Shown here: piece after piece, positions 32,405-43,752 of the stretch | Layout of the letters: each line of letters starts with the position of its first letter | Numbering within the stretch: the stretch's first letter is position 1 | Assembly: GCA_011317545.1 (NCBI GenBank) | Contig: WUJK01000007.1 | Location: 1,488,001 to 1,552,000 of the forward strand | DNA length: 64,000 nucleotides | Direction of reading: 5' to 3' | Origin: Coniella vitis | Lineage: Eukaryota; Ascomycota; Sordariomycetes; Diaporthales; Schizoparmaceae | The notes under the pieces: model-generated | Databases searched by the model: none | Told to the model about the DNA's origin: nothing | What the model saw: only the letters and a program-made list of their open reading frames with translations | Program-made: the position numbers and the translations under genes

Positions 32405-35400
32405 CTATCGCAAGTGCGATAAAGTTCACACTATATCACGGTAGTCTGGTGGTGTACGAGACGGCGGGGAGACCGCCGCATCCAAGTCCCAAGCCAACGC
32501 GGACCATGGAACCAGACCACGATTTGTAAGAGAAGAAGCACGGTAATTTGCCAGCCCATGCACATGGTAAGTACTGCATATCAGTCTACTGTGGCTCGTG
32601 TTTCCCGTACCTCGACGCCCGTGCGCCGGACGGACTCTTTTCTTAGCTCTATGGTGTCAACAGGCTAGATTCGCCGAGGGCATACAGGCAAGGTGCCTGT
32701 CGTGCGCCACGTGCGGCTGGGCAACTGCGGGCTTTCTTGTCAAGGGGCGCAGAGAGAAAGAGAGAGAGAGAGTCAGCGAGAGAGAGAGAAGGACAGGACG
32801 TAGACGACGCTCCACTATGAACCTACTGTTAAGTCATGTATACGGTAGGCTTAGCTGCTTGGCTGGCAGTCTGGCAGGCTCGGGCTCTAAGGGGGCGATA
32901 CCGTTGGTAGCCCAACCCCGGATCGGCGACGCCCATGTGGTTGGATCAAAGCCTCTAGCGAGTCAAGAAGTTTGGCTAGCTGGATCAAGTATATGGTTCG
33001 TCAAAAGGCGCGGGAAGGATTCCACGCCAACAAACAGATGCCGAAGCAAGGCTCGGGAGGGTGGTGTGCGGCAAACTGGCAGTGAGAAAACTCGTAGCCA
33101 GGTCTGCATCGTGGATATAAGATGCAAATATATATATGAATATATATACATATATATACTAACCTCGTGAGTCTCTGAGGCAAGTCTGGGTGGAACACAC
33201 TCAAAGGGAAATTGACTCTTTCTGTCCTGGTGGTACGACGGTGGTAAGCTATGGCTCGTCGCGGGATCGCACCCCCATATGAAATCACTTGGGCTGATAA
33301 ACAGTCGAAGGAGAAGAAGACGAGATCCTCAAGACACTAAGCAGTAGTATACACGCTATGGCATGCTAAGACTGGCGAGTATGCCTCCGTGCGTGTCAAT
33401 GGATAGCATGTCTGCTCGGATGTCGCCCAACATGGCCTTATCCAACTTACCTCGAATAACCAAACAAGTAACAATATCACTACAGAAGGAAGAAAACAAA
33501 AAAAAAAAAAAAAGGAAAAAAGAAAAAAGAGGAAAAAGTCTACGGTGCGCGACGGAACCATTCACAGACAGCTACTACGATGTATGTGTAGAGCTATAGC
33601 ACTAGGAAAACGGGAACGGCTCACTGGGCGACTCGACGGGCGCGCCGCCGGGCTCAGACACGGTTCGGTTCGTTCTTGACGTGGCCACATGGCAACTCAA
33701 TGTATGTGTGGTACCCGAGAAAAGGGGTGGGAGGCTGGGAATCTTGAGGTGTTCGTCGATGCGTCAAAAGTGAGGCACACAATCTTCTAGAAGACATTGA
33801 AAAATATGTACGTATGTAATACTCAAACTTCAGCGAGTCGTCGGTTCTCCAGGGTCATTGGCCTTGCAAGAGACTGAGAGCTCTATACGCTTTGAGCTAG
33901 TTACTATAGTCTCCATCTATCTAAGATGTGGTGGAGTGTTTCCAAGTTCCAATATGGCTTTCTGCTCCGTGCGCCTCGCCCGAGATATCGGGTCCAGTAG
34001 TCAAGCCACGATCTCTCTTGAGCTTAGCACCAAACGGTTTTTCTGGAATCCCATGTGTGTCTTGTGTGTGTGTGCATGGGCCACTGAAGAAACACGGAGA
34101 GAAGCCCATCAACACATTGGAAAATCGTACGATATGCCAGGAAGGAGGAGGTAAGTTAGCGTGAACTCTATCAAAATCTCTGTGGCCGAATTTTCTGTTC
34201 TTCCTTGTTGTCTTCTCTACTGTGTGGATGGAACTCGTTGCCCTTTTGCCTGCCTCTCCTTCTTCTGTTAGACTAGACAGACGCCTTGCAGTTTTGCAAG
34301 GCTCTGAATAATGAAGAGTCCACACGCACACGAGCCTTTAGCGCGGACACAGCGCTGCGATTTTGATTGGCTCTTGGGCGACTACCGCAGATTGTCAGTG
34401 GGAAATGGTCCCTAAAAGCAGAACGAATACGTAGGTATGATGCACAAGGCAGCATAACAGGTACAAGGAAGAAGCTCATATGCAATGCAATTTGCTTTGG
34501 CTCTGGCACCGAGGATTATCGACCTTATTAATCTGGCGGCCTTTCGAAGTGTCGCTTGAGCATGCTTGCCGGAAACGGAAACCGAAATGCTCTCATTTCC
34601 CCTCTGAAACTTTTGCAAGAGCAGGACAGGACACAACTCAGAGAGAGAGAGAGGCCTGGGAGAGAGGGGGGGCGGGGACAAATCCAAAGTTTGGTTGGAT
34701 CTTCACGTTTGCAATGATTCAGGATTCAAGCTTGTGCATTCAACCAGAAGTTCACCTTCTGGCTTGCCACTTGGCGTGGGAATTGCCCACATGTCAACCC
34801 AAGAAGACATGACAAGGAAAGTCGAGCACGGCGCTTTGATATGCCAAGTACATCATGTGCAGCAATCTCACAACCGAACAAGAGCCGCAGAGCCCGCAAA
34901 ACGCGCTCAGACCCCCTTCGCTTCCATTCATATGTACCGATGACAGTTGACTTGATGGGACACCCCCTTTGTGTCCCGTGTTCATGTGGCGTTGTGGGGC
35001 ACCCTCCAGTACCTTGAAATTTTCTTCTTTTTCTCTGCGTGTCAATTGGGGTCTGGATGGATGGCTCGCGCACGTTCGTATGGGAAGAAGGGGGTGGCCG
35101 ATCCCGCCTCCACAGAGTAGAAGTGGCTGTGGATGGGCTTGGGATGTGGACAGGCCGAGTCCGTAGGTATCTTGCCAAGCTTGCGTGGATCAAGTGGTAC
35201 TATCGGACATATGCACTTTTGCCGTTACGGTACCTTGTATACTTTTTACTTTTACCCATAGGACTTAAGCAGCCACATTTACTACCACTGTGAGGCTCTG
35301 CACAAGGCAGGGGAGAACAAAAGAAGGGGGGGGGAAAGAGAAAATCGAACAACGGTAACATGATGAAAAAAGAAAAAGGAAGAACAACCTCCAAGCCAAA

Positions 35401-38100
35401 CATCTTTGCGTTGACACAAGTGCAATGCGCTCACCGCATCTTGCCCACAGATGCAACTGACGGAAGTGCCAGTGTCATCATAGTGGAGACGGCGATCATG
35501 AAGATGGGGTCGAAAGAAGAGCCCAGAAAGAAGGAGGAGGAAGGAGAAAAAAGAAAAAGGGGAAAACGTCTGAAAATGAGAAAGTTGATCTGCTTCGGAA
35601 CCGAGAAATGCTTTTCCTTCCTTCTTTTTTCTTCTCTTTCTTTCTTTTCTTGATGTTTACTATGTATGTGTTGGCATCTGGTGGTTAAGAAGAACATTTG
35701 AAGCTGTATTTGTTTTGCGTAGAGCTCTACATGATATGCATACGCTAATGTAGTAAAGGAGGAGCAGTCACCTCTTGAAGTCAACAAAAAGAAGTAGAGA
35801 GAACAGACAATGCCAGTCACCAACGTCAAGACCCAGACCAAAGGCCATTATGAGAAATTCCACTCCGACATTCGCTAGTGGAAGTTGGTGCGTAAAGATT
35901 CTGACTTCTGACAGATGGACTCGGCTGCAACTGATGAGGAGTGCGCAGTGGTGATACGCGATACCCTAATACGCCAAGTCTTCTCCAGCAAGAGAAGTGA
36001 GAGCCCAAGATCTGATCCTAGCAGGTCAAGATCCGATTCGACAGCTCACATTAGCGTCAGGCACTACGATGTACATGCTATGCAGTATCTCGAGGGCTAG
36101 CTCGGTGACTGCTGGATCTACCCCATGGCGTGCGTCTACAGTACTTAGACTGAATGGTGAAGAACCAAAGCGGTACATTTTGCATACGCCCGTCTGACTT
36201 TTTTTTTTCTTCTTGTCGCTCTCACCGCAACATTTTGCACCAACGCAGCCAGCTTTTGTTCTAAAATCAGAAGGAAATGAGGCCACCCTATCATAAACAT
36301 GGCAAAAGCAAATTTTGGGATTGGGCCAAAAGAGATACAGCAAAGAAAGTGGAAGAAGGAGAGGGAGGGGCAGAGGAGCACCAGAACCAAAACGAAATAA
36401 AAAGAAAAATACATAGGCAGAAAGTGGTGCAAGTGTAATTTTCATCCAATCCACCACACCACATCCATTCCAAGCAGAGGGGGCATAATTTCGGATGCGA
36501 CGGTCATGAGGCAAAGTACTGCCTCAGTATGGGCATGCCCCTTTGGTGCCTTACGATGTACAGAGCAACGCACTCCCAAGGTTGCCACTAGCGTTTAGTT
36601 CGTCGGTGCCGTGTGGAGAGCAGTCAGCAAGTGAATGAGCAAGAAGAAAAAGGAAAAGAGATCCATAACCCAGTATCGTGTAGATATTCTGCACGTCTGC
36701 GCCCAGAAAAAAGAAGAGAAAAAGGGTGATACATAATTTCCAAGGCCCAAGGGAAAAGTGCCATCGCCAAATGAGCATGTACTCTGACATATGTAGCAGA
36801 TTGCAAAAGCTGAATCCAGTACAAGCCCCGTGCGACGGGCCTGCTGATATCCCATTTAGCTTTTTGACTTTTCACTTGATTGGGCCCTGGTGGAGTCGCT
36901 GGACGGTGGGGGAGTTGCTATGTAGCCCATGCGATGTACATAGTAGAAGAAGAACACAGTACACAGTAAATGTGTATGTGTTTGGACAATTGACAGGACC
37001 CGCCGGCCAGGGCCTCTTTGTGAGCCGACAATTGTGTGTTTCATTGGGGGGCATGTGCGTCAGGCTGCAGAACCGATTGCACACACATGGAAACCATGCC
37101 CAACAACGCTACGGAATCGTGTTTCATTCTACAGATTCTCGAAACTTTCCAGACGGTAGGGAGGAGAAGGAGGAGGGGTGGGGGAAGGGGGGGCCTCGGA
37201 AGATCCAATATCGCTACATTATACGCCGTCAGCGGTGGATATTGGATGGATTGAGGTTGAATTGGGTCAGATTGGACCCGAGAAACATAACCAGTATGCA
37301 AAACAAGGGGACGATGGGATGGGCAATTATTTCATACTGCTATGTACTGGACGCGCTCTTTTCAGCTCGACCCCCCCTCTGACACTTTGTCCATTTGAGA
37401 TAAGCGAGCCCTGCTCCGAGTCGTCTGGATCTCGTCCCGAAATCCTTCGCCCTTCCAGGCCCCCAACTTTTCTGCGGCCGTCTTGGCTCCTCGCGGTCGT
37501 GACACCGAAACCTGCACAATCCAATGGAGCGATCCTGCGCTGTCATGAAATCCTACCCTCATCATGAGTAGAAACAGACAGGGCTCCCGACTGGCGGGTT
37601 TCCACCATCGGACAGCCAAGACCAGCACCGAAAGCATCCAGATTGGGCGAGCTGTGTTCCCACTGGATCGGTCCAGGAGGCAATTGCCGCCATGCCAGCA
37701 GCCTGCCTTCTTATATGGAGCGGATGGGTGATGATGGATCCATCCAACGAGCCATCCATCCGTCCCCAAGGCTCCGAGACAGCTGAAAGGAGACCCGCTG
37801 TGCCTTGTTTTGCCCTCAAGCCCAAGCCCAAGTGGAAAACGAACAAGATGCCATGCCGGCTTGTGTATGGCTGTATGGGCAGGACAAGAGGGAGCATGGT
37901 GGTCAGCTAGGCCCAACCGGGCTTCGAGCGATGGAGCCACGAAATTGCCCACTGCTCTGTAATATTTTGACGAGACAAGGTCTGGACAGGGCCCACCCTC
38001 ATCCTCCTTCTTCTTCGCTCTCACAAAATCTTCAATGTTGCTGTTTCAATCCTCAGCCACCAGTGTCGTGCATGCAGATGTAGGATGTCGGGTGCGGTTA

Positions 38101-38150
38101 CGTTGCGTTGCGTTGCGTGGCGTGGCGTGGCGTGGCGTGGCGTGGCTTGG
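38101..38150. repeat. Pentanucleotide repeat (CGTTG/CGTGG)n
   Basis: About ten tandem 5-bp units. The first three read cgttg, then there is a switch to cgtgg, consistent with one substitution spread by later expansion. Confidence 0.85.
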
Positions 38151-38538
38151 GCCGAAGATCCAAAGGGCTGAGGAGCCCTGGCTGGCTTTGCAGCCGGTTC
38201 TTATTAACTGAGCGTTGCTGTCTACTAGCACTAGCACTGCTGCTGTAGCACTGGGATCACAGGCACAGTCAGGCACAGGCACAGGCACCTCTGGCACCGC
38301 TGGCACCGCCCGTGGGGGCTAAGTACCGAGGCCTGGCCCGCTAGAAGTCTGCCACTGAGGGAGCCCCTGCGGAGCCGCCCGACTACATAGTGTATAGTGT
38401 CAATTCCCGCGACCGCCCCAGGGGCGTGTGCTGCAGAAAAGAGAGCCGGACCCGCGCTGTGCGTTTAGTGGGGTTTCGGGGTCCCAGTGCTGCAGGTGCT
38501 GCAGCCTTGCAGCACACCATGAACTACATAGGACCCAG

Positions 38539-38602
38539 GTACGTACTCTGTACGCACGTACTGCGCAAAGTACTCGGTATCTCGGTACTGCACCAAGTAC
38601 CT
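38539..38602. repeat. Cluster of GTAC motifs
   Basis: About seven GTAC tetranucleotides in roughly 64 bases, several in short palindromes such as gtacgtac. They lie in a non-coding stretch. Confidence 0.6.
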
Positions 38603-38956
38603 GGCTCGTTGCGGACCCTTGGGCGCGTCCCCAGCTGGCGCCTGCAGGTGCGCAGCTCCAATTCTCAGATGCCATCCCATGTTGAGAAATGCTCCGTCTT
38701 GCATCCACGTCCTTCGTCCACCCTCCCTCGACGCACGCTCGGGCCTTTGCTGGTGTCGACGGCAACCATGACCATGCTGCCGTGCCTTGTATAAGAGTTC
38801 ATGCACCGGCCCAAGGCCCACCCTCCTCTGCCCGTGGGCTGGGGTCTCTTCCGGTCTGCCACTCTGCCTGCTGCTCCTGGCCTGCATTTCCGATTGTCTG
38901 GTCTGCCCTTCGTCGCTAAACAGTTTGTCTGGGGCACCGCAGAGCTAGCAGCCGCT

Positions 38957-38985
38957 CTGTCTGTCTGTCTGTCTGTCTGTCTGTC
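38957..38985. repeat. (CTGT)n microsatellite
   Basis: Seven tandem copies of the tetranucleotide ctgt (one phase of the repeat). Confidence 0.9.
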
Positions 38986-39588
38986 GTGGAGCTACTTCAC
39001 GGCGTCAAGCAGCGTTGACTGCGAGTCCCTGGCCAGAGAAACCGAGTCTGAATCAGCTCAGGGTGGCGAGGAAGCCCAGCTTTGGCCGCACCTCCCAGAA
39101 AGAACAATACCCCGTCCTGCCGTCCGAGACACGCCCACAAAGGAACAGATCTAGCATCTCTAGCCCCTCGTCGCCGTGCTGGGATACTCCCTCGACGCGT
39201 CCGGCCTTAGCTCAGACCTAACGAGCGGAGCCCTCCTCTCTCACTCCGCCGCAGTGCCATCTCTTGGCTCCGGACCTCATTAAGGCCACCCTCTTGCCGC
39301 CGGGTGCTGGATAAGAGCTGTCTTGGTCATCACTTCCCTCTCTCTTTCTCCCCTTCTTTCTTGTCCAGTTTGTCCTGGCCGTTGTAAGCCCAGCCAACAC
39401 ACCGCCCTCCTCCTGCTGAGCAGCAACAGACACCGAGTGAGCGGGCTAGAAGGAACGGAGAAAGAAGAGAAACAAAACAAGTATAGAAGGAAAGGCGGGA
39501 AGCACAGGCGAAGTGGACGGGCACAAGGCGCCCCAACGACAACACCGACACCACACCCACCCACCACACATCGCTCATTCGGCCCAGC

Positions 39589-42444
39589 ATGTCACCACGC
39601 AAAAAGGAGTCCGCCATTGACTTGTGCGACAAGGCCGTGGTGCTGGGCAACAGCATTGCCATCCGCATGCTTGAGTACCTCAGCACCGTCAAGCACCAGA
39701 TTCTCGGCGTCAAAGATTTGGCGAGCGACTTCCTCGATGTTGGCCGCATACTGTGGGTCATTGAGTCCGGACTCAAGGCCTCTGAAGAGAGCAGGACGAT
39801 TCTGCCGGGCGACCTGATGACGGAGCTCGAGAAGCGCTTCCGCCAGACAAACGACGATTTTATTGTTCTCAATCAGCTGGTCACCCGCTTTCTGGAAAAT
39901 GACAGAAAGTCTGGCTTCGCCCGCTTCTCCAAGGGCTTCAAGATGATGTTTGCAGACTCGGACGTCAACAAGATGCGCAACAGTCTCGCAAAGACACGTG
40001 AGGCTTTGCGCATGAGTGCACTCGTCTTTAAATGGTCCATGGGCGACGAAGACGTCGACGCCACCATTGGTATCGGCTACACAGGACTCGCTGCTGCCCT
40101 CGATCGCATGGCTGGCAACGCCAGCTCGCTCAAGATCACCAAAAAACCCAGCATGGTCTCGACCTCTTCCCCGCGCCTAGACCTGCCACCTCTTCCAGCA
40201 CCAGCACCCCAAGAACCGCTCCCCGAGCTGCCACGCACAGCAACCGCAGCAGACCGCAGCGATTTCCAGCTGCCCCCATCCTTACCGCCGCTCTCCTACC
40301 TGGAGCGCTCTCCTCACAATTCCGACTTTATGGGGACCAACCGCTTTACGGGGACGACGACCACGAGTGACGACTTTTCTTCCATCGGTCATGGCACCTC
40401 CATAACACATCACTACCCTGGCCGTGCGGCGTCTACCATCAGAAGCGCGCGGTCTTCCAGAGAGCCTGCACATGTAATGCTGGCAGACATTGCAGCCTCT
40501 GACATCTCCAGCCCTCGCAGCATTACTCACAGCAACGCCAACAGGGACAGTGCTTCCACCCACACCACTGCAACCGACACGCTACTCGAGGATCTGTTGA
40601 GCGACGTGGATATAAATGAGACTCTTGGCAGCGAAGGCGACTTTAGCGGCCATGTTACGAAGCTCAAGGCAGACCCTAGCACCATGCCGAGATGGACACC
40701 GCGGTCCACCATAGGCAAGGGTAATGCACAGTACAAGGCTGCTCTGGTCCAGGCCGTGCAAAAGAAGAACCACAGCGCCCTGGAGCAGCTGCTCGACCGC
40801 GGTATAGCGCCAGATTCAGTCGTCGAACTGAATCTGTTGCGGGAGGCCGTCATGCTTCGGGATCTCGAGGCTGTGCGTGTGCTTCTTCTCTTTGGCGCAG
40901 ATGCCAACGCCCTTGACCGAAATGGCTGCACACCGCTGTTTTCTGCCATCGAGCTGGGTTTTTTGGACGCTGCCAAGATGCTCATCAAATACGGCGCGGA
41001 TCCCAACATGTCGGCTGGGCCCAACTCGGACACGCCACTGGCGTTGGCTGTGCTCGAGAACAAGTTTGACCTGGTGCAGCTGCAGCTCATGTATGGCGGC
41101 AACGCGAATCAGATTATGGCCAACGGCAACACGGCGCTGATCCGTTCCATTGACCGCAACACGCCGAAGCATGTCATTGAGCTCATTCTCAACTATGGCG
41201 GCGACCCCAACGCGAAGAACGCCGAGGGTACCTCCCCGCTGTTCCAGTGTGTTAGCGTCCAACGACTCGATATTGCAACACTACTTCTGGACCGCGGGGC
41301 AGACGCCAACCTTCCAGGACCCAAGCACTTGCTGTGGCCCAGCGCTTACCACCCTGCTTTCCTCCGACTGCTTCTCCAGCGCGGTGCCGACTTCAAGAAG
41401 GCGCCGGGAATCATGGAGCTAGCGACGTCTGTCAACAACATTGAGGCGGTGCGGACTCTGCTGAACGCGGGCGTGGACCCGAACGCCAAGAAAGACGGCG
41501 TCTACACGCCCTTGTGCTCTGCGATTCGCGATAACCGCGGCGATATCGTGACGCTCTTGCTGGCCAATGGCGCTGATCCCAATGTTCCCGCCACCGAGTA
41601 CCCGTGCTTCAAGTGTGTGACGCACCACCGGTCGCAGTACCTGCAGCAGCTCATCGATGCTGGTGGCGATCCCAGACAGCCGCGCGGCATCATTGAGAAG
41701 GCAGTTCAGCACAACAACCAAGATGCCTTGATTTTCTTGCTGGACTACGGTATTGATGTGAATGCCAAGTCCATGGAGGGCTGGACGCCTTTGACGACAG
41801 CCATTCGTGAGGACCGCTCCGACATGGTCGATCTACTCCTGGCACGCGGCGCTGATCCGGCTCTGCGCGGACAAGACTGGCCCATCAACCTGGCCGTCAA
41901 GAGGCCACACATTCTCAAGAAGCTTCTACCGTCCATCTCGAATCCCAAGACGTTCAAGGGTGTTGTCGAGATGGCAGTGTGCGCTGACCAGCTTGAAAGT
42001 ATCAAGCTGTTGCTTTCGGCGGGCTTTAGTGTCGAGGACAAGAATGGCGGTGTCTTTTCTCCCCTGACGAGTGCCATTCGTGAAGGCAACAAGGAAATTA
42101 CACGCTACCTGATTGATGAGGCCGGCGCCAATGTCAACGCACCTGGCGAGCACTTGCCCATTATCAAGGCCATCCGCAGGATGCGCGACAATGACACGGA
42201 GCTGCTGGAGCTGCTTCTTGAGCGCGGTGCAGACATCAACCTTATGTACCGCGGCTGGAATGCCGTCTTGCAAGCCGTTGAGAATGGTGATGCCAACGTA
42301 CTGCGTCTCCTTGTCGAAAAGGGCAACGGCATTGATTTGGAGCTGGAGGACGAGAACGGACGCACAATCATGGAGATTGTTAATGGGCACGGGTGGGACG
42401 AGGCTGTCCAGATTATCAACAACAACAAGAACGGTCGGCGGTAG
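39589..42444 (+). CDS. Large ankyrin-repeat protein with fungal STAND-type N-terminus
   Basis: A single exon of 951 residues. Residues 1-165 are helical (SAIDLCDKAVVLGNSIAIRMLEYLSTVKH...ILWVIESGLKASEESR...RFLENDRKSGFARFSKGFKMMFADSDVNKMRNSLAKTREALRMSALVF) and resemble the N-terminal domain found on fungal STAND and ankyrin proteins. A Pro/Ser/Thr-rich disordered linker runs to about residue 360. About 16 ankyrin-type repeats then continue to the end (for example GADANALDRNGCTPLFSAIELGFLDAAKMLIKYGADPN and repeats with YTPLCSAIRDNRGDIVTLLLANGADPN). Several repeats have lost the TPL core (GIMELATSVNNIEAVRTLL), giving an alternating long/short pattern. There is no kinase, NACHT or protease domain. 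Such proteins are usually protein-protein scaffolds; a role in non-self recognition or signalling is only a guess. Confidence 0.88.
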   Translation: MSPRKKESAIDLCDKAVVLGNSIAIRMLEYLSTVKHQILGVKDLASDFLDVGRILWVIESGLKASEESRTILPGDLMTELEKRFRQTNDDFIVLNQLVTRFLENDRKSGFARFSKGFKMMFADSDVNKMRNSLAKTREALRMSALVFKWSMGDEDVDATIGIGYTGLAAALDRMAGNASSLKITKKPSMVSTSSPRLDLPPLPAPAPQEPLPELPRTATAADRSDFQLPPSLPPLSYLERSPHNSDFMGTNRFTGTTTTSDDFSSIGHGTSITHHYPGRAASTIRSARSSREPAHVMLADIAASDISSPRSITHSNANRDSASTHTTATDTLLEDLLSDVDINETLGSEGDFSGHVTKLKADPSTMPRWTPRSTIGKGNAQYKAALVQAVQKKNHSALEQLLDRGIAPDSVVELNLLREAVMLRDLEAVRVLLLFGADANALDRNGCTPLFSAIELGFLDAAKMLIKYGADPNMSAGPNSDTPLALAVLENKFDLVQLQLMYGGNANQIMANGNTALIRSIDRNTPKHVIELILNYGGDPNAKNAEGTSPLFQCVSVQRLDIATLLLDRGADANLPGPKHLLWPSAYHPAFLRLLLQRGADFKKAPGIMELATSVNNIEAVRTLLNAGVDPNAKKDGVYTPLCSAIRDNRGDIVTLLLANGADPNVPATEYPCFKCVTHHRSQYLQQLIDAGGDPRQPRGIIEKAVQHNNQDALIFLLDYGIDVNAKSMEGWTPLTTAIREDRSDMVDLLLARGADPALRGQDWPINLAVKRPHILKKLLPSISNPKTFKGVVEMAVCADQLESIKLLLSAGFSVEDKNGGVFSPLTSAIREGNKEITRYLIDEAGANVNAPGEHLPIIKAIRRMRDNDTELLELLLERGADINLMYRGWNAVLQAVENGDANVLRLLVEKGNGIDLELEDENGRTIMEIVNGHGWDEAVQIINNNKNGRR

Positions 42445-43752
42445 GTTCTCAAACGTTCTGTATGCCTCAGCAGAGTCATCCTGGACCGTCCCAAGCCTCC
42501 AACCCCCCCCCCCCCAAAACAACTTTCTTCACACTTCTATTATTACTATCATTATTTATTAATAATCTCTATGATTCCATTTGTCTCCGGTGTGCAAACT
42601 GTGAGTTTCCGCTGGCTGCATTTCTGTCTTGTTTTCTTTGAACCCCTTTTCTGCCCTGATCCACTCTCTCTTTCTTTACACACCCTGCACAGCTGGAATT
42701 CGAGATCATATGCTAACGATTTTTTGCAGCATGAGCGTCTTCTCTTCTTTATCTTGGGGTCAAATTCTTGGTGACGGTATGGATAGCGTGGTGGATCTTA
42801 GGACGAAATCTTCAATGGGCACGATAGGCGAATGAGGCTCGGATATGATGGCCCCTTTGCTATCATCGGTATAAAAAATTCCCTTTCTTTTTTCTCTTTC
42901 TTTTTTGGTCCATCAAAAGAACAGCTTGAAGCAGCAATTTTTCCACGGCCTGGATCGGATTTTGTCTTTGTCAAAATCATGATGTTTTTTTTTTTTTTTT
43001 TTTTTTTTTTTGTTTTTTCTTTTTGTTTTTGGTTTTTTGCCTTGTGTGTGTTGCGTATGTTCTATGGTGGCTCTATCCAGCGGACCGGTTTATTCCCCCC
43101 CCCCCCAAAGAGTGATATCCAATGTATTCTATGTCATTACCATCTATACATCTTTTCATTTGTTTGTCACCATTGTGTACCCTAGAAAGTCTGATTTCTT
43201 TTTTGTATGGATGTCTTGTGGACGAACTGTTGTACGACGGACTACTTGGCCAAAATGTTGAGTCCAATGTTTCTATAGGGTGTGTATTATAGTACGAGTA
43301 CTTGTGCAACTTGGATGTCTTGCTAAAAAACGGGTAAGTAATAACTGACGTATTATAGGCGGGGACAGCCACATGTAAAATGATCTTCAGCAGCCCTTTT
43401 TTGAAGATGTCTCGGAATCTGCCACTAGCGGTGCCGCGAATTACCACTATGTACTATGTATGTACAAAATACCTAGGTACATATAAACCATTTGACGTCC
43501 ATATTCGGTAAGTGCAGCATATACATAGTCGCAATCGTACCTTCCTCACACCATATAAACAAATAAAGCTTGACAGCCAGGATCAACTTTTGTTACTTTG
43601 CATTATCTCCAGCTCCTGCTTTCTCTTTCCATTGTTTCCACTCTGCTTTTCACCTTCCTTCCCTACAAGACCAAACGCTGAAATATTAACACAACAGAGA
43701 GCGTCCCAAGTACATATCCATCAAGGAAGAACCCAAGTGACAAGTCCAAAGT
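42445..43752. other. Intergenic region with C13 and T27 homopolymers
   Basis: Holds the ankyrin gene 3' UTR with a run of 13 C (42503-42515), a 27-T run at 42985-43011 in a wider T-rich stretch, another C-run at 43097-43106 and a GTAC palindrome patch at 43446-43485. No gene is seen. Confidence 0.5.
42985..43011. repeat. Poly-T tract (27 bases)
   Basis: A 27-base uninterrupted T run, the longest homopolymer in the window. Confidence 0.95.

Larger units (their letters stand above)
31901..39588. other. 7.7-kb gene-free region rich in simple repeats
   Basis: No frame shows a recognisable family, and short frames change strand at random. The region contains CT/GA runs (32371-32402, 32755-32790), A-rich runs (33498-33514), GGCGT-type pentamers (38101-38150), CTGT tetramers (38957-38985) and a dense group of GTAC motifs (38539-38602). 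A few isolated consensus donors (AG|GTAAGT on the minus strand near 33454 and on the plus strand near 34149) have no convincing coding partner. Decayed genes or long non-coding transcripts are possible. The last about 300 bases are the CT-rich promoter of the ankyrin gene. Confidence 0.5.

Noticed and set aside
33356..33565. Possible small exon with a perfect AG|GTAAGT donor on the minus strand
   Set aside because: The upstream sequence is a poly-Phe/Leu translation of an A-rich tract, with no second exon that fits.
33921..34331. Minus-strand frame of 136 residues in the gene desert
   Set aside because: Mixed composition without motif, signal peptide or codon bias.
35431..35841. Minus-strand frame of 136 residues with a hydrophobic start
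   Set aside because: Built on A/T- and G/A-rich low-complexity DNA; no family features or supporting splice sites.
36500..38300. Several overlapping frames of 60-220 residues on both strands
   Set aside because: All change strand and phase without motif support; treated as non-coding.
43010..43261. Open frame after the T27 run
   Set aside because: Translation of T-rich DNA giving Phe/Leu/Val runs; no family signal.
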